Of a stretch of 64,000 bases of DNA, positions 35,125-48,651 are shown piece by piece. Both the position numbers and the translations under genes were made by a program. The notes under the pieces are model-generated. The model did no database searches. It saw only the letters and a program-made list of their open reading frames with translations, and had not been told where the DNA came from. Numbering within the stretch: position 1 is the stretch's first letter; each line of letters starts with the position of its first letter. Location: positions 12,959,501 to 13,023,500 of the forward strand of contig JAPQWV010000017.1 of assembly GCA_027422505.1 (NCBI GenBank). The letters run 5' to 3'. Source of the stretch: Craterostigma plantagineum. Its lineage: Eukaryota; Streptophyta; Magnoliopsida; Lamiales; Linderniaceae.

Positions 35125-38100
35125 TCATTTTTCATCCAATGCCTTCGTGAAAATGTCAGCTAGTTGGTACTCCGTGTTCATGAAATACATATCTATGGTG
35201 CCAGTTTGTACATGATCTTTAATAAAGTGATATCTAATGTCTATGTGTTTTGTGCGTGAGTGATGAACGAGATTGCAAGTAATAGCGATGGCACATTGAC
35301 TGTCACTATATATGGGTATATTTTTTAAATTGTACCCATAGTCGCGAAGCTGAGTCCGCATCCACTGCATCTGGGAGCAACAACTGGCGGCTGCCACGTA
35401 TTCCTCTTCGTCCATCAAAGTTGACACACAGTTCTGCTTTTTGGATGACCAGCAGACCAGCTTTTCGCCTAGAAATTGAGCGCCACCGGACGTGCTTTTC
35501 CTGTCCATTCGGCAACCTGCATAATCAGCGTCAGTATAGCCGATAAGTTTGAAGTTCATACCCTTTGGATACCATTGTCCAAGGGTAGAGGTGCACTTAA
35601 GGTAGCGTAGAATCCTTTTAACCGCGAGCATATGGATTCTTTGGGATCGGCTTGAAAACGGGCACAGAAGCAGGTGGCAAACATGATATCCGGCCGGCTC
35701 GAAGTGAGGTATAGTAGAGATCCAATGATGCTGCTATACAGTGTGATGTGGACCGATTTACCAGAGGGATCGGCATCCAACTTGCAGCTTGGTGACATAG
35801 GAGTGCTGAGAGGCTTGCTCTGATCTTGATGAAATTTCTTCAGAATATCCTTGAAGTATTTTGTCTGACTGATGAAAATCCCATCATCGAGCTGCCTGAC
35901 TTGAAGTCCTAAGAAGAACTGCATCTCTCCCATGTGACTCATCTCGAATTTGCTTTTCATGAGATCTCCAAACTTCGTGCAGAGCCGAGGATTTGTTGAT
36001 CCGAAGATGATGTCGTCGACATAAACTTGGACGACCATCAGATCTTTATCTTGCCATTTGATGAAGAGGGTTGTGTCTATTGTTCCTCGTATGAATCCAG
36101 ACTTTACGAGGAATTCACTCAGGACAACGTACCAAGCACGAGGGGCGTGTTTTAGGCCATAGAGAGCTTTGTCCAATCGATAGACGTGATCGGGAAATTC
36201 TTGATCAGCGAAGCCTTCCGGCTGAGCTACATAGACTTCTTCTTTTAATATGCCGTTGAGAAAAGCGGTCTTAACATCCATCTGATAGACTTTGAAATCT
36301 TTGTGAGCCGCATAAGCCAGGAGAAGGCGGATAGCTTCGATTCGGGCAACAGGATCATAAGTCTCGTCGTAGTCGATGCCTTCCTGTTGATTGTATCCCT
36401 TCGCAACTAGCCTTGCTTTGTTCCGGATCACTTCACCATCTTCATTTTTCTCGTTTTTGAATACCCATTTAGTTCCGACAATTGTTTTCCCATGCGGACG
36501 TGGTACTAAGGTCCACACTTTAAGACGTTCGAATTGATGAATTTCATCATGTAATGCTATTACCCAATCCGGGTCTTGAAGTGCGTCTGCTACCTTAGTA
36601 GGTTCGTTTTGGCTTAAGAAGCAGCTGAAGAGACTGTGTTGACGACGTGTCCTTATTCCGCTTGAGGGCTCGCCAATTATCTGATCAACCGGGTGAGCTC
36701 TAGTCCACTTGCGCTCATCTGGGAATGCTGAAGGCGATGCGTCAGCCGTTTGTGGGTCTAGATTTGCAAAGTTCTCCGGTTGTTCATTTGTGTGAGGAAG
36801 TTCCAAATCAGCACTTGGAGAGAGCGACTCTGATGATTTTTCCTCAACACCCACGGTAGTTTCTTCATTATTCTGAGGCAAGTCTGAATCGGTTGAAGTA
36901 GGAACTGTTGAAGAGCTTGGTACATCGGCCTCTTCAGGTGGAAAATCCACTATAGGTGTAGTATGACTGATATACTGGCTCGAAGAGAGAGTCCAAATCG
37001 TCTAATGCAAGTCTCATAGCTTCTTCTGACGTTGTATTCAGAGTTGTTGCCTTCTTCTATTGGTTTTGTGCCAACACACCAGTGACAACAGGTTCTGAAC
37101 TGTTATATTCAGAAGCTATCGGGTTGAGTATGGGTCTTGAACTGAGGTGTGCAGGAGCCATCGGGTTAAGCACGGGTCCTGGACTGACTTGACCAGAAGC
37201 CAACTCCGCCACTTCGTGGAAAGTGACGTTGTAGCTTTCTTTGATTGTGTGGTTGGACTTGATGTATACTCGGTACGCTTTCGAGGTTGAAGAATACCAG
37301 ACGAAAGTGGCTTCGAATGCTTTAGGATCGAACTTAGCACGTTGCTCTCGGTCGTTCGCCACAAAGCCACCCGAAGACTTTAAAGAATGAAATGTTGGGT
37401 ACTCGTTTGTTGATAATTTCGTACGGAGTCTTGTCGAAGCGCTTGTGAATCACCGTCCTGCTTTGAGTGAAATAGGAAGTATTTACTGCTTCCGCCCAAA
37501 GAACATGTGGAAGCCCAGAATGTATGAGCATCGTACGCGCGGCTTCCACTAGTGTTCTGTTCTTTTGTTCTACTACCTCATTCTGTTGAGGAGTCTTGGC
37601 GGCTGAAAATTTTTTGACTTATCCCAAGTTTCTGATAAAAATTACTGAGACATCTGTTCTTGAACTCAGTGCCATTGTCTGTTCGTATGACTTGGATAGT
37701 CTGCTGCAGTAAATTTTGAGTAGTGTTCACAAAATTGATGATCAAGTCCATTGTCTCATCTTTTGTTCGGAGAAACCTTGTCCAAGTGTAGCGAGAGTAG
37801 TCATCGACTATGACCAGTAGATACTTGCGTCCATTAATACTCTGTGTCTTCATCGGGCCATAGAGGTCCATATGTAGCAGTTCCAGAGGACGTGAAGTAG
37901 AGGCCACTTATTTGATATGCTCGCTTCATTTTTCCTAATTGGCACGCCGAACATTGATGCTCTTTTTGTAAAGGTATAGTTGGAAGACCATGAACCAACC
38001 TTTTCTTTGAGAGATGTTGAAGAGCTTTGAGGTTGAGATGAGACATGCGTTGATGCCATAAGCTGTTCCTCTGAATTACTGTCTGAGAGATGAGGCAGAC

Positions 38101-38490
38101 AGTTGTCGAGGGCCGCACGGATGTCAGGTTGATCGTGTAAAGATATGATTTCCGAAGTCCGTAGAGGAGTTCTGTGTCCTGACTATCCAAAATTCTGCAC
38201 CGGTCAGCATGAAAGACCACCAGGAACCTTTTGTCACAGAACTGGCCTATGCTGAACAAGTTATGGCCGAGGCCTTCGACGTGTGAGACATCTTTTATAG
38301 TCAGATTCTTCAGGATGATATCCCCAAGTCCAAGAATCATTGTTTCCAAACCTGACTTTTCCGTTAGAATGGTCTTTGTAGTTGCTCAACAGTTCTTGAT
38401 TTCCCGTCATGTGTGTGGAGCAACCAGAATCGAGGTACCACACATGATGGATCTGCAAAAACAATTTAGAGAGCTTTAGGTACCCATTTA
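35125..38490 (-). pseudogene. Element X pol: protease, integrase, RT, RNase H
   Basis: The protease (about 38447-38403) has WYLDSGCSTHMTG with the catalytic DSG intact. GAG-pre-integrase (38349-37930) has HQRMSHLNL and CSACQLGKMKR, a zinc-binding HHCC set. The integrase keeps all three acidic residues: LLHMDLYGP, RTDNGTEF and QQNEVVEQKN. A 464-codon frame at 36950-35556 holds a Ser/Pro-rich linker, then RT from about residue 155 ([20 protein letters not shown]) through [13 protein letters not shown] to SRPDIMFAT. RNase H (35631-35125) has EEEYVAAASCC and TKHIDIRYHFI, and ends with a premature stop right after FTKALDEK. Four or more frameshifts in the integrase part break the polyprotein. It would have copied and integrated the element. 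Confidence 0.92.
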
Positions 38491-40388
38491 AACATGGGTC
38501 CTCTCAGATTAGCAGATAAGATTTCAGGTTCATATATAGTTCCTAAATTATTACTTGAGGGAGTCTTGACAACCCATTTCACTTTTGGAGAAGTGGGTTT
38601 GGGTGCTGCCTCTTTAGGTGACTTGGCCGTTTCGGCTTTCGTCGTCCTAGGCGGAGATTTAGGAACCCATTTGGGTTGAACCTTGCAGGAAGATTAATTT
38701 CAGCACGTACAAATGCTTTGGTAGGTTTGATCGAGGAAAAGATCTTTTCTTGTGATAGTCTCCTAAGGTGCTTGGGGGATTTAATCTCTACGGGATACCC
38801 TAGGTGAGGACAGTCATGGCGCCATAAGCTTTCTTATGGCTGGATCTTGTTTCCTACAAGTTCTCCTAGTGGCATTTGTTTCAGAATGATTAATTTTTGT
38901 TTTCGATGTGGAGCCTATTTCAAAATTAGTGCTTCTAAATGTGATTGGTTTGAGGGAGTGTGTAGAAGCAATTATTTGAAACGAGGAAATGGCTCTTTTA
39001 TTTTTCCGAGTGTCTTTTATTTTTGCAGAAGGAGAAACGATATTGGAAACATTCGACTTTATTGACTCCTTCTCTATTTTTATTCTAGACACCCACGCCT
39101 TCGTATCTAGTGCTGGTCCTACGCTCCCTGTAGACGTAGGTGAAATAGTGTTAGGCTTAGCACTTCTAATAATACGTTTATGATCTACTGAAGGCGCTTT
39201 TTCAATTTTCACGCTTTTTGGAATAGCGTGTGATTTAGCTTGGGATGTTGAAGAAGCTTTGAGATTCTCAATCTCTCTTATGAACTTTTTATTTTCAGCT
39301 TCAAAATTCTCTCGTTCTAATTCTAATGAGCATCTTAACTCCTCTGTTTTCCTAACAATAGAGGGTATATAGAGAGAATTTTCAGAATGATGATTTTGTG
39401 CTTCTTCTTTAATGGAAAGATCTTCAGGTAGTTCAATTGATTCAAGACTCCAACATTGGCGAAGGTCCCTAATGTTGTAGCTTTGATTCAATTCTGTGTA
39501 GGAGAAGGGAATTTCAACCCTAGTCTTGGCTTTTCTTTTGGTTTCTTCTAAAGCATCTATTTCTTTAGCATTAGTAAAAACCATAAGATCTGTTAATCCT
39601 AAGCCCATGTATTGAATGTCGTAAAGTTGCTTATAATCAACTTTCGACAGACACCGTGGGTTCTCAAAGCCTAACCCAAATTTATAATCATAAAATTCTA
39701 AGTCCATGGGTTGATTTAAGAATATTGTCTGTTCAGTCTGTCCCCTTCTAACAAGAAGATCTTCTAACTTTTTAACCTTAGTATATAACTTCTTTCGTTC
39801 TTCCCCTAACGAAGCATAGTTATTTTATATTGTAATTTTGGAGACTTGACAACCATCTAATTCTACACCAAGTTTACTAACTTTTGCATTTGATTCTTCT
39901 AATTGGGCTTCTAAGTTAGTAATCATAGTGGTAGCTTCGGTTATCCTACAATTGAGGGTGGCTTTCTCATTGAGATTCCTAACCAAACAATTGTAGTTAT
40001 TTGCTAGCCTATCCTCCAATTCTTTAATCTTCACACTATACTGCTCTGTCTTAGATGAACTAGTCTCCCTAGAATGTAAGCTCTTAGTGAGTTCTTCTAT
40101 CTTCTTATGGGAGCTTCTAAGTTCGGACTCGAGACTAGTGATTTTCTCTTTAGACCTAGACAATTTGTCTTCTACTTCCTTTAGACATTTCTGCTCATGT
40201 TTCATGTTAGCGTATTCTATTTCATATGATTCTAACATGGTCAATAATGTGGAAGGGAGGTCTACCTCTTGTGAGGAGGTGGATGCGTTCTCGTCGTCAG
40301 TTTGATCTGCAGTTTCGGCGTCTGATTCATTGTCGAGACGGGCCATGAGGGCTAAATTCTCTTCTTCAGAACTCGATGTTTCCTCAAG
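38491..40388 (-). pseudogene. Element X coiled-coil linker between gag and protease
   Basis: About 600 codons in two main frames (40346-39825 and 39707-38814) between the gag zinc knuckle and the protease. The first is Glu/Lys/Ser-rich with heptad-like stretches (SRSKEKITSLESELRSSHKK, ITNLEAQLEESNAKVSKLG). The second has a conserved non-coiled LNQPMDLEFYD block (it begins just upstream of the second frame and crosses into it), then more coil (LELERENFEAENKKFIREIE) and a basic Ser/Thr tail. Equivalent regions occur in Y (62.2-63.8 kb) and in the inverted piece at 52.0-53.1 kb. Role unknown; probably an extension of gag. Confidence 0.75.
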
Positions 40389-41521
40389 CTATTGGTCTTG
40401 TTCGGCCATGAGAGCTACTCCAGCTTCCTTCTGTTTCGTCAATTGGAGCTTCGTGGAGTAGTAGTTGGCATCTCTCTTCCTCGGAAGTGTGCACTGTCTG
40501 GCGAAGTGACCTGGCTTGCCACAGTTGAAGCACTTGTTAGCCTCCTTAGGATTCTTGACATCGGAGCTCTCTGGTGCACGTTCTTTGTTTTTAGAGCTTG
40601 TAGTCTGATGTCGCTTGGCTGAGGTTGACGACTTCTTCTTGAAGTACTTCTTGCTCATCATTTGTCCCATGAGAGCTAACTGCTTTCCTAATGCTTTCAG
40701 ATTTGGCTCAACATCGGAGTCCTACTATTCGTCCGACTCTGAAGGTGAAGGAGGCCTAACGGTATTTTCCTTTCTTGATCTTGAGCTCCTCTTCTCCGAG
40801 ACTAAGGCAACAGTGTCTTCGTTCTGTTTGCCTTTCTGCTCCTTGAGAATCTCGCTTATATCATCCTCATGCTCCGCGAGATTGTCAAACACGGCATGGA
40901 CATCCAACTCCTCTAGATATTTATTTTGTCGAATCTGAGTGGATATTTTCTTCCATTCCGCGGGCAGAGAAGATAGAAATCTGATATTTGTCTCCATGTT
41001 GGTCTTCGTGATCTCTATCTTCCTCATCTCGTTGAGAAGAGTGAGGTATATTTGGTAGATCTCGTATAGACTCTCCTCAGGCTTTGCTTTGAAGGAGTCG
41101 TAAGTGGTGAGAATGTTCGCCTTTTTGGCCTTTATGCCAACTTCCGTCCTCTGCATCATCTATGAAGTTCATCCCACATTCCTTTAGCCGATGAAAGGCT
41201 ATCAATCTGTCGGTATATGTCGTTGGGGATGCCCTACATGAGGGTGTTCATGGCTACTAGATCAGCCTTAGCTCGAGGCCTCTCCTGATTGTGTACTCCC
41301 TAGGCTCCTTAAGTCGCCTAGTAGGAGGAATTGCAGGAGTGGCCGTTTAATCACCGGGTACATGAACCCAGAATTGTGCTGGTCCCTATTCGAGACTGCA
41401 GTAAATTCTCGGCCTGATCTTTTAAAGCGATGAAATTTAGGAAGCGGCTTCTCCAAACGGTGTATTCGCCTCGTTGCAAAATCGGTGGACGGTTGTCATT
41501 TTCGAGTGAGTATGCATCCAT
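40389..41521 (-). pseudogene. Element X gag
   Basis: The start is ATG at 41521 (MDAYSLENDNRPPILQRGEY, the copia gag N-terminus), shortly upstream of TVWRSRFLNFI. It continues in another frame at 41159-40725 (ANILTTYDSFKAKPEESLYE, IRFLSSLPAEWKKI), a UBN2-type gag core. A zinc knuckle CFNCGKPGHFARQC (C-x2-C-x4-H-x4-C, intact) lies in the 40670-40389 frame. At least three frame breaks. It would form the nucleocapsid and bind RNA through the knuckle. The PBS and leader precede it and the coiled-coil linker follows. Confidence 0.85.
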
Positions 41522-42136
41522 TTTGTTTTGTAGTTGACTTGTTGAAGGATCTTCGTTAAGTGTTTTGAATGTTTGAAGATGATGTAATGTGCTTCACAAG
41601 TGACAAAATTTGTTAGCAGCGTTTGATTCGAAAAATAGATCGAGAATTATTTTCGATTCAATCTTTAAAGTTTGATCTAAAATAATTTCGTCGAAATAGA
41701 GTGTACTGTGTACTGTTCTCGTGCGAGAAAGTCTGTCAGCGAAATATTTTTCGAGCGAAATAAATTGCCCAAAGTCGTTCGGTCGAGAAAAATTTCAGAT
41801 AGTGAGTTTATTTCGATCGTTAGTAAGTTTCTCGACAAGTCAAAATAAATCTGTTGACTGAAAAAGTTTCTCGCGTGTAAATGATTTTTAGCTTGGTCAA
41901 ACTTTAAATGTCTGACCGAAAATGTTTCTCGAGAGAGAGTTTTTACGCGTGCAAAGTCGAAATTGGTCTCCCTTGAAAAAGATTTTCGCTGAATAATGCT
42001 CGAGAAATATTTACTAAAATCGTTTCTAGTGTTGACGATTTTAGCACCGACTTCGTATTCTGACCGAGAAAAATTAACCCGCCAAGTTTTTCGATCGAGA
42101 AATTAATCCGATCGCAAAACCTAGCGAGAAAAATTA
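41522..42136 (-). other. Gag-proximal leader of element X
   Basis: Noncoding, rich in CGAGAAAAATT and TTTCTCGA motifs. It separates gag from the tandem leader array. At about 42137-42148 it carries AAGAACGAGA, the same 10 bases that end the LTR part of each array unit. No gene seen. Confidence 0.65.
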
Positions 42137-44398
42137 GAAAGAACGAGAAAAATCACAGAATACAATTAACACAGATTCAAGCAAAAACAAGGAATTAGAC
42201 ATTGAGATTCAGGTAATTGCTCGCAATCATTAACTAACAGCGCACGAACAAGCAATTAAACAGGTTATGAAGCAAAGTATGTCGAATTTTGATCAAAATC
42301 GAAACGTGTTCTTCATGTTCTTCGTGAACAGTAAATCACAGAATCGATTTAATCCTCAAATCGAAGTTCAAGCAGCCACAGAAGTGATCGCAATCATGAT
42401 CTAATACTTAAACGAGCACAGAAACACCAAATTCAAGTCAATTACGCACAGAATTATGCTATTGCATCGAAAACAGATTTCGCGCGACACTGTTCTTCGA
42501 TGAAAAGTGAACTTTAAATTTTCGATCCGAATCTAACAATTTTTTTATTCAAAACAGAACGAATCTGCTCTGATACCAATTGTGAGGTCCTACGATTAGC
42601 AACTCTATGATCCTAGGCATGAATTCTAAGTAATTCGATCATAACGATTGGCATTAAGATTCGATAAAAAACTCTAATGAAGAACGAGAAAAATCACAGA
42701 ATATGATTAACACAGATTCCAGCAAAAACGAAGAATTAGACATTGAAATTTCAGGTAGTTGCTCGCAATCATTAACTAACAGCGCACGAACAAGCAATTA
42801 AAAACGTTATGAAGCAAAGTATGTCGAATTTTGATCGAAATCAGAACGTGTTCTTCATGTTCTTCGTGAACAGTAAATCACAGAATCGATTTAATCCTCA
42901 AATCGAAGTTCAAGCAGCCACGGAAGTGATCGCAATCATGATCTAATACTTAAAAGAGCACAGAAACACCAAATTCAAGTCAATTACGCACAGAATTATG
43001 CTATTGGATCGAAAACAGATTTCGCGCCACACTGTTCTTCGATGAACAGTGAACTTTAAATTTTCGATCCGAATCTAACAATTTTTTTATTCAAAACAGA
43101 ACGAATCTGCTCTGATACCAATTGTGAGGTCCTACGATTAACAACTCTATGATCCTAGGCATGAATTCTAAGTAATTCGATCATAACGATTGGCATTAAG
43201 ATTCGATCAAAAACTCTAATGAAGAACGAGAAAAATCACATAATATGATTAACACAGATTCCAGCAAAAACGAAGAATTAGACATTGAAATTTCAGCTAG
43301 TTGCTCGCAATCATTAACTAACAGCGCACGAACAAGCAATTAAAAACGTTATGAAGCAAAGTATGTCGAATTTGATCGAAATCAGAACGTGTTCTTCATG
43401 TTCTTCGTGAACAGTAAATCACAGAATCGATTTAATCCTCAAATCGAAGTTCAAGCAGCCACAGAAGTGATTGCAATCATGATCTAATACTTAAACGAGC
43501 ACAGAAACACCAAATTCAAGTCAATTACGCACAGAATTATGCTATTGGATCGAAAACAGATTTCGCGCCACACTGTTCTTCGATGAACAGTGAACTTTAA
43601 ATTTTCGGTCCGAATCTAACAATTTTTTATTCAAAGCAGAACGAATCTGCTCTGATACCAATTGTGAGGTCCTACGATTAACAACTCTATGATCCTAGGC
43701 ATGAATTCTAAGTAATTCGATCATAACGATTGGCATTAAGATTCGATCAAAAACTCTAATGAAGAACGAGAAAAATCACAGAATATGATTAACACAGATT
43801 CCAGCAAAAACAAAGAATTAGACATTGAAATTTCAGGTAGTTGCTCGCAATCATTAACTAACAGCGCACGAACAAGCAATTAAAAACGTTATGAAGCAAA
43901 GTATGTCGAATTCTGATCGAAATCAGAACGTGTTCTTCATGTTCTTCGTGAACAGTAAATCACAGAATCGATTTAATCCTCAAATCGAAGTTCAAGCAGC
44001 CACAGAAGTGATCGCAATCATGATCTAATACTTAAACGAGCACAGAAACACCAAATTCAAGTCAATTAGGCACAGAATTATGCGATTGGATCCAAAACAG
44101 ATTTCGCGCCAAACTGTTCTTCGATGAACAGTGAACTTTAAATTTTCGATCCGAATCTAACAATTTTTTTATTCAAAACAGAACGAATCTGCTCTGATAC
44201 CAATTGTTAGGTCCTACGATTAACAACTCTATGATCCTAGGCATGAATTCTAAATAATTCGATCATAACGATTGGCATTAAGATTCGATCAAAAACTCTA
44301 ATGAAGAATGAGAAAAATCACAGAATACGATTAACACAGATTCCAGCAAAAACAAAGAATTAGACATTGAAATTTCAGGTAGTTGCTCGCAATCATTA

Positions 44399-47214
44399 TG
44401 TCAGGACCCGTCGTCCCGCCCTTGTATTACGTTCTAATCCTAAGTGCCTAACGCTTTGTTATCGTGCGAAAGCGTAAAGTGCAAATATAAATTTTCATTT
44501 TTGAAACGCGTGCGGAAGTCTTATTCACAAGTCAAAAGAATGTTCTAAATCGTTTGACATTTCATCATGCTCCTATCTATTTAAAGCACAAGTGCGTGTG
44601 TGTAAATATATGCAGCAAAAGCTCCCTATGCGTCCGGCCTTCACAGGTCGTCATCCATACACACACTCCCACCTCAAAAGCAGACGGATAGCATCAAAAG
44701 ATCGGCCTTGCATGACAGTCGGATCACGTACCGCGATCGTCAGTACCTACAACACGTAACATAATATAATGAGCCACCGAGGCTCAGTAAGCAGAAATTA
44801 TGCATGTATGCACGTGTCCTAACGATCGACAATCCACGCCGTCGTTTTCTAATGCTCGTACTCTTTTTCTTATACACGTACTCTTCTCCCGACTCATACT
44901 CTTTTTCTCATACTCTTACTTCATGCGGGCCCTCGGCCTTCAGTCCTTCTATGCGCCATCTTATAGAGATCTCAGGTGTGGAGGTTCTCACACTAGAAGG
45001 TCACCCGAAGGAATCTTCCCTTACTCAGTGTAGCCTCCACGCGGGCGCTTCCCACTGGTAGTCAACACCGAGGCCACTAACCGTGGAGGTCACCCGAAGG
45101 AATCTTTCCTCCCGGTTAGTGCTTTACACGCTAGAAGGTCACCCGAAGGAATCTTCCCTTACTCAGTGTGTGCCCCGGGCCGCATCCTCCAGGTTGCATC
45201 TCCCGCATACGGGGTAATTCCCCCAGCCTCTTATACAGGCCTTATAGCTTCATTCGCCTTACTGGCCGCATAGGGGAAGCCGTGACTCTTCAGTCGAGTC
45301 GACACAGACGCCAATATCGGCGAGTATACATCGCACACAGGCGATCTTACGCACGCTCATACCTCGCGTCTTATACACTACGCATGCGTGCAAATGCTCA
45401 TGCTATGCTCATGTACGTATTCTAATCATGCCATCATGCACATAATTTAACCGTATCATACGTACACATTTCATACAAAATTCACGAGCACGTAATTCAC
45501 ATAATTGTACGCAGGGAAGTTACGTGTCGTAGTTGAATTTCTACTTACTTGTCGTCCACGCGAAATTAGTATTCTCCCCGTTGGCTCCTAACGTACGACC
45601 TTTAAACATGAATATTATCGCATTAGTATTATGTCCTTATCAATTAATTAGGTCGAACGAGATTATCTAATCTCATTAATTTCGCTAGGTTATATATCGC
45701 TAGCTTCGAGCCTAGGCTAAGTCCATGCCTAGCTAATTTCTAGGTTATGTTGTTATTAAATTCTACCCTAAGGAGTCGGGCGAAACACCTGAGTGGTGTT
45801 TGATTCATTCTATTTAGGGAGCTTGAAATCGCCCGATTCCACGAGGTATCCCTTCGTCGATTTGATAGGGTTCGTACTTGGTTCCACCCAATTTGATATC
45901 GCATGGACTAGACTCTGATCGATTTGCATGTGAGATTGCCCGATTTGTGTAGGCGTAAGTCATAGTTTCGCCCGATTATTGTTCCGTTAAATTTAGGTTC
46001 GACGATTTGTTCCACTTACGACACGTGTAGCTTCTCTTTTAAGTCGCCCGTTTTTACATACACATGGGGAAATCGTCCGATTTTGTTTTTGCATGATTCG
46101 TCCGATTCACGCTTGCGAGCTCCCTATCGTCCGATTTGTAAATCGCCGTGCCATTTCATCAGCATGACGTCATCCCGAATCCATGCATGGAGTTGGGATT
46201 GTTTTCGGCCGATTTAGGGCATTCCATGGGTGAAAATCGCCCGACTTGTGGCGTGTAGGAACTGAAATCGCCGATTGCTCTCGTCATCGTGTTGTCATCT
46301 TCATTTGCCCGATTTTGTTATCCTTCACCTTCATTTCGGGTGATTTATCACATGTAACAATTCGCCGAATTCTCGTTGCTCAACAAATCGCCCGATCTTA
46401 TATCATTGAAACCCTAATTCGCCCGAAACCCCATTTGCAACCCAATCTTCCCAAACTTTCCTGTTTCGAAGCATTCTCCTACCCAAAATCGTCTAATGCT
46501 AGGCTAAGATCATCTCACGTTAAGGTTATAAGCTATAAGACATGTTTAGCTAACCAAATCTTAGCAACATCCCAAAGAAACCTTCGATTATGCTTTTACA
46601 CCCAATCCTAGAGTTCCTAAGTTCTCAGGTTTCGTTGCCTTAACAAGGTTAGATACTTGGAGATTCTAAGCTGCGGATTTTATAAGGCTTAGAGGAGATG
46701 TTTCACTTACCAAAAATCGAGTTCCTAAGCTACTTGGTGTGCTCTTTGAGTGAAATTCCTCTCGGCTCCTTCCTCTTCTCTCCTTTCTAATTTTCGTGGG
46801 TTCTAAGGTGGGGTTGTGGGGTTTTGGAAGTTCTAGATAGATATTTTTATGCATTTGTTAGCTTAGGGCATGGGTGGGCGTGGTTTCCTTTAATTTAGGT
46901 AATTTTGTCTCCTAAGTGGATTTATTGCCATTTGGGCCTATTATTGAGCTCTAGCCCATTAGTGAGTGATATGCCTAGCCCACTATCATAAACCATTTTC
47001 CCTTGCTATTTTCGGAAATCCCCCTTACATAAATTTGGGGTCGTCGTGAACGCAAACTCCTTGGCACTTAATTGCCCGTAATTCTCGTATAAATCGCGAG
47101 CATAGAATTCGTACATCACATAAGCATTCAACATATACGCAATTATCATGAAATCACGTAAAGCATACACTTAATTTATTGGCCGACCTAATTTGCGGGG
47201 ACCGGGGTCCTACA
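44399..47214 (-). mobile_element. Ty3/gypsy-type solo LTR inside the array, TSD CATTA
   Basis: Starts TGTCAGGACCCGTCG, ends GGGGTCCTACA, 2816 bp, flanked by perfect CATTA repeats (44394-44398 and 47215-47219). The host unit sequence resumes exactly (CAATCATTA / CATTAACTAACAGC). The landmark hairpin (44770-44796) and CACAGGTCGTCATCCA (44642-44657) place it with the other Ty3-type LTRs, on the minus strand. It carries a minisatellite at about 44989-45175 (three copies of GGTCACCCGAAGGAATCTT) and a cluster of TCGCCCGATTT-like motifs at about 45.78-46.44 kb. No internal domain remains. Confidence 0.92.
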
Positions 47215-48639
47215 CATTAACTAACAGCGCACGAACAAGCAATTAAAAACGTTATGAAGCAAAGTATGTCGAATTTTGATCAAAATCAGAGCGTGTTCTT
47301 CATGTTCTTTGTGAACAGTAAATCACAGAATCGATTTAATCCTCAAATCGAAGTTCAAGCAGCTACAGAAGTGATCGCAATCATGATCTAATACTTAAAT
47401 GAGCACAGAAACACCAAATTCAAGTCAATTACGCACAGAATTATGCTATTGGATCGAAAACAGATTTCGCGCGACACTGTTCTTCGATGAACAGTGAACT
47501 TTAAATTTTCGATCCGAATCTAACAATTTTTTTTATTCAAAACAGAACGAATCTGCTCTGATACAAATTGTGAGGTCCTACGATTAACAACTCTATGATC
47601 CTAGGCATGAATTCTAAGTAATTCGATCATAACGATTGGCATTAAGATTCGATCAAAAACTCTAATGAAGAACGAGAAAAATCACAGAATATGATTAACA
47701 CAGATTCCAGCAAAAACAAAGAATTAGACATTGAAATTTCAGGTAGTTGCTCGCAATCATTAACTAACAGCGCACGAACAAGCAATTAAAAACGTTATGA
47801 AGCAAAGTATGTCGAATTTTGATCGAAATCAGAACGTGTTCTTCATGTTCTTCGTGAACAGTAAATCACAGAATCGATTTAATCCTCAAATCGAAGTTCA
47901 AGCAGCTACAGAAGTGATCGCAATCATGATCTAATACTTAAACGAGCACAGAAACACCAAATTCAAGTCAATTAGGCACAGAATTATGCTATTGGATCCA
48001 AAACAGATTTCGCGCCAAACTGTTCTTCGATGAACAGTGAACTTTAAATTTTCGATCCGAATCTAACAATTTTTGATTCAAAACAGAACGAATCTGCTCT
48101 GATACCAATTGTTAGGTCCTACAATTAACAACTCTATGATCCTAGGCATGAATTCTAAGTAATTCGATCATAACGATTGAGATTAAGATTCGATCAAAAA
48201 CTCTAATGAAGAACGATAAAAATCACAGAATACGATTAACACAGATTCCAGCAAAAACAAGGAATTAGACATTGAAATTTCAGGTAGTTGCTCGCAATCA
48301 TTAACTAACAGCGCACGAACAAGCAATTAAAAACGTTATGAAGCAAAGTATGTCGAATTTTGATCGAAATCAGAACGTGTTCTTCATGTTCTTCGTGAAC
48401 AGTAAATCACAGAATCGATTTAATCCTCAAATCGAAGTTCAAGCAGCCACAGAAGTGATCGCAATCATGATCTAATACTTAAACGAGCACAGAAACACCA
48501 AATTCAAGTCAATTACACACAGAATTATGCTATTGGATCGAAAACAGATTACGCGCCACACTGTTCTTCGATGAATAGTGAACAGAATTAAATTTTCGAT
48601 CCGAATCCAACAATTTTTTATTCAAAACAGAACAAATCT

Positions 48640-48651
48640 ACTCTGATACCA
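48640..48651 (-). promoter_or_regulatory. Primer binding site next to the X 5' LTR
   Basis: The minus strand reads TGGTATCAGAGT two bases after the LTR end (...CCTAACA AT). This is the initiator tRNA-Met complementary site with the last base changed relative to TGGTATCAGAGC in the array copies. Confidence 0.85.
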
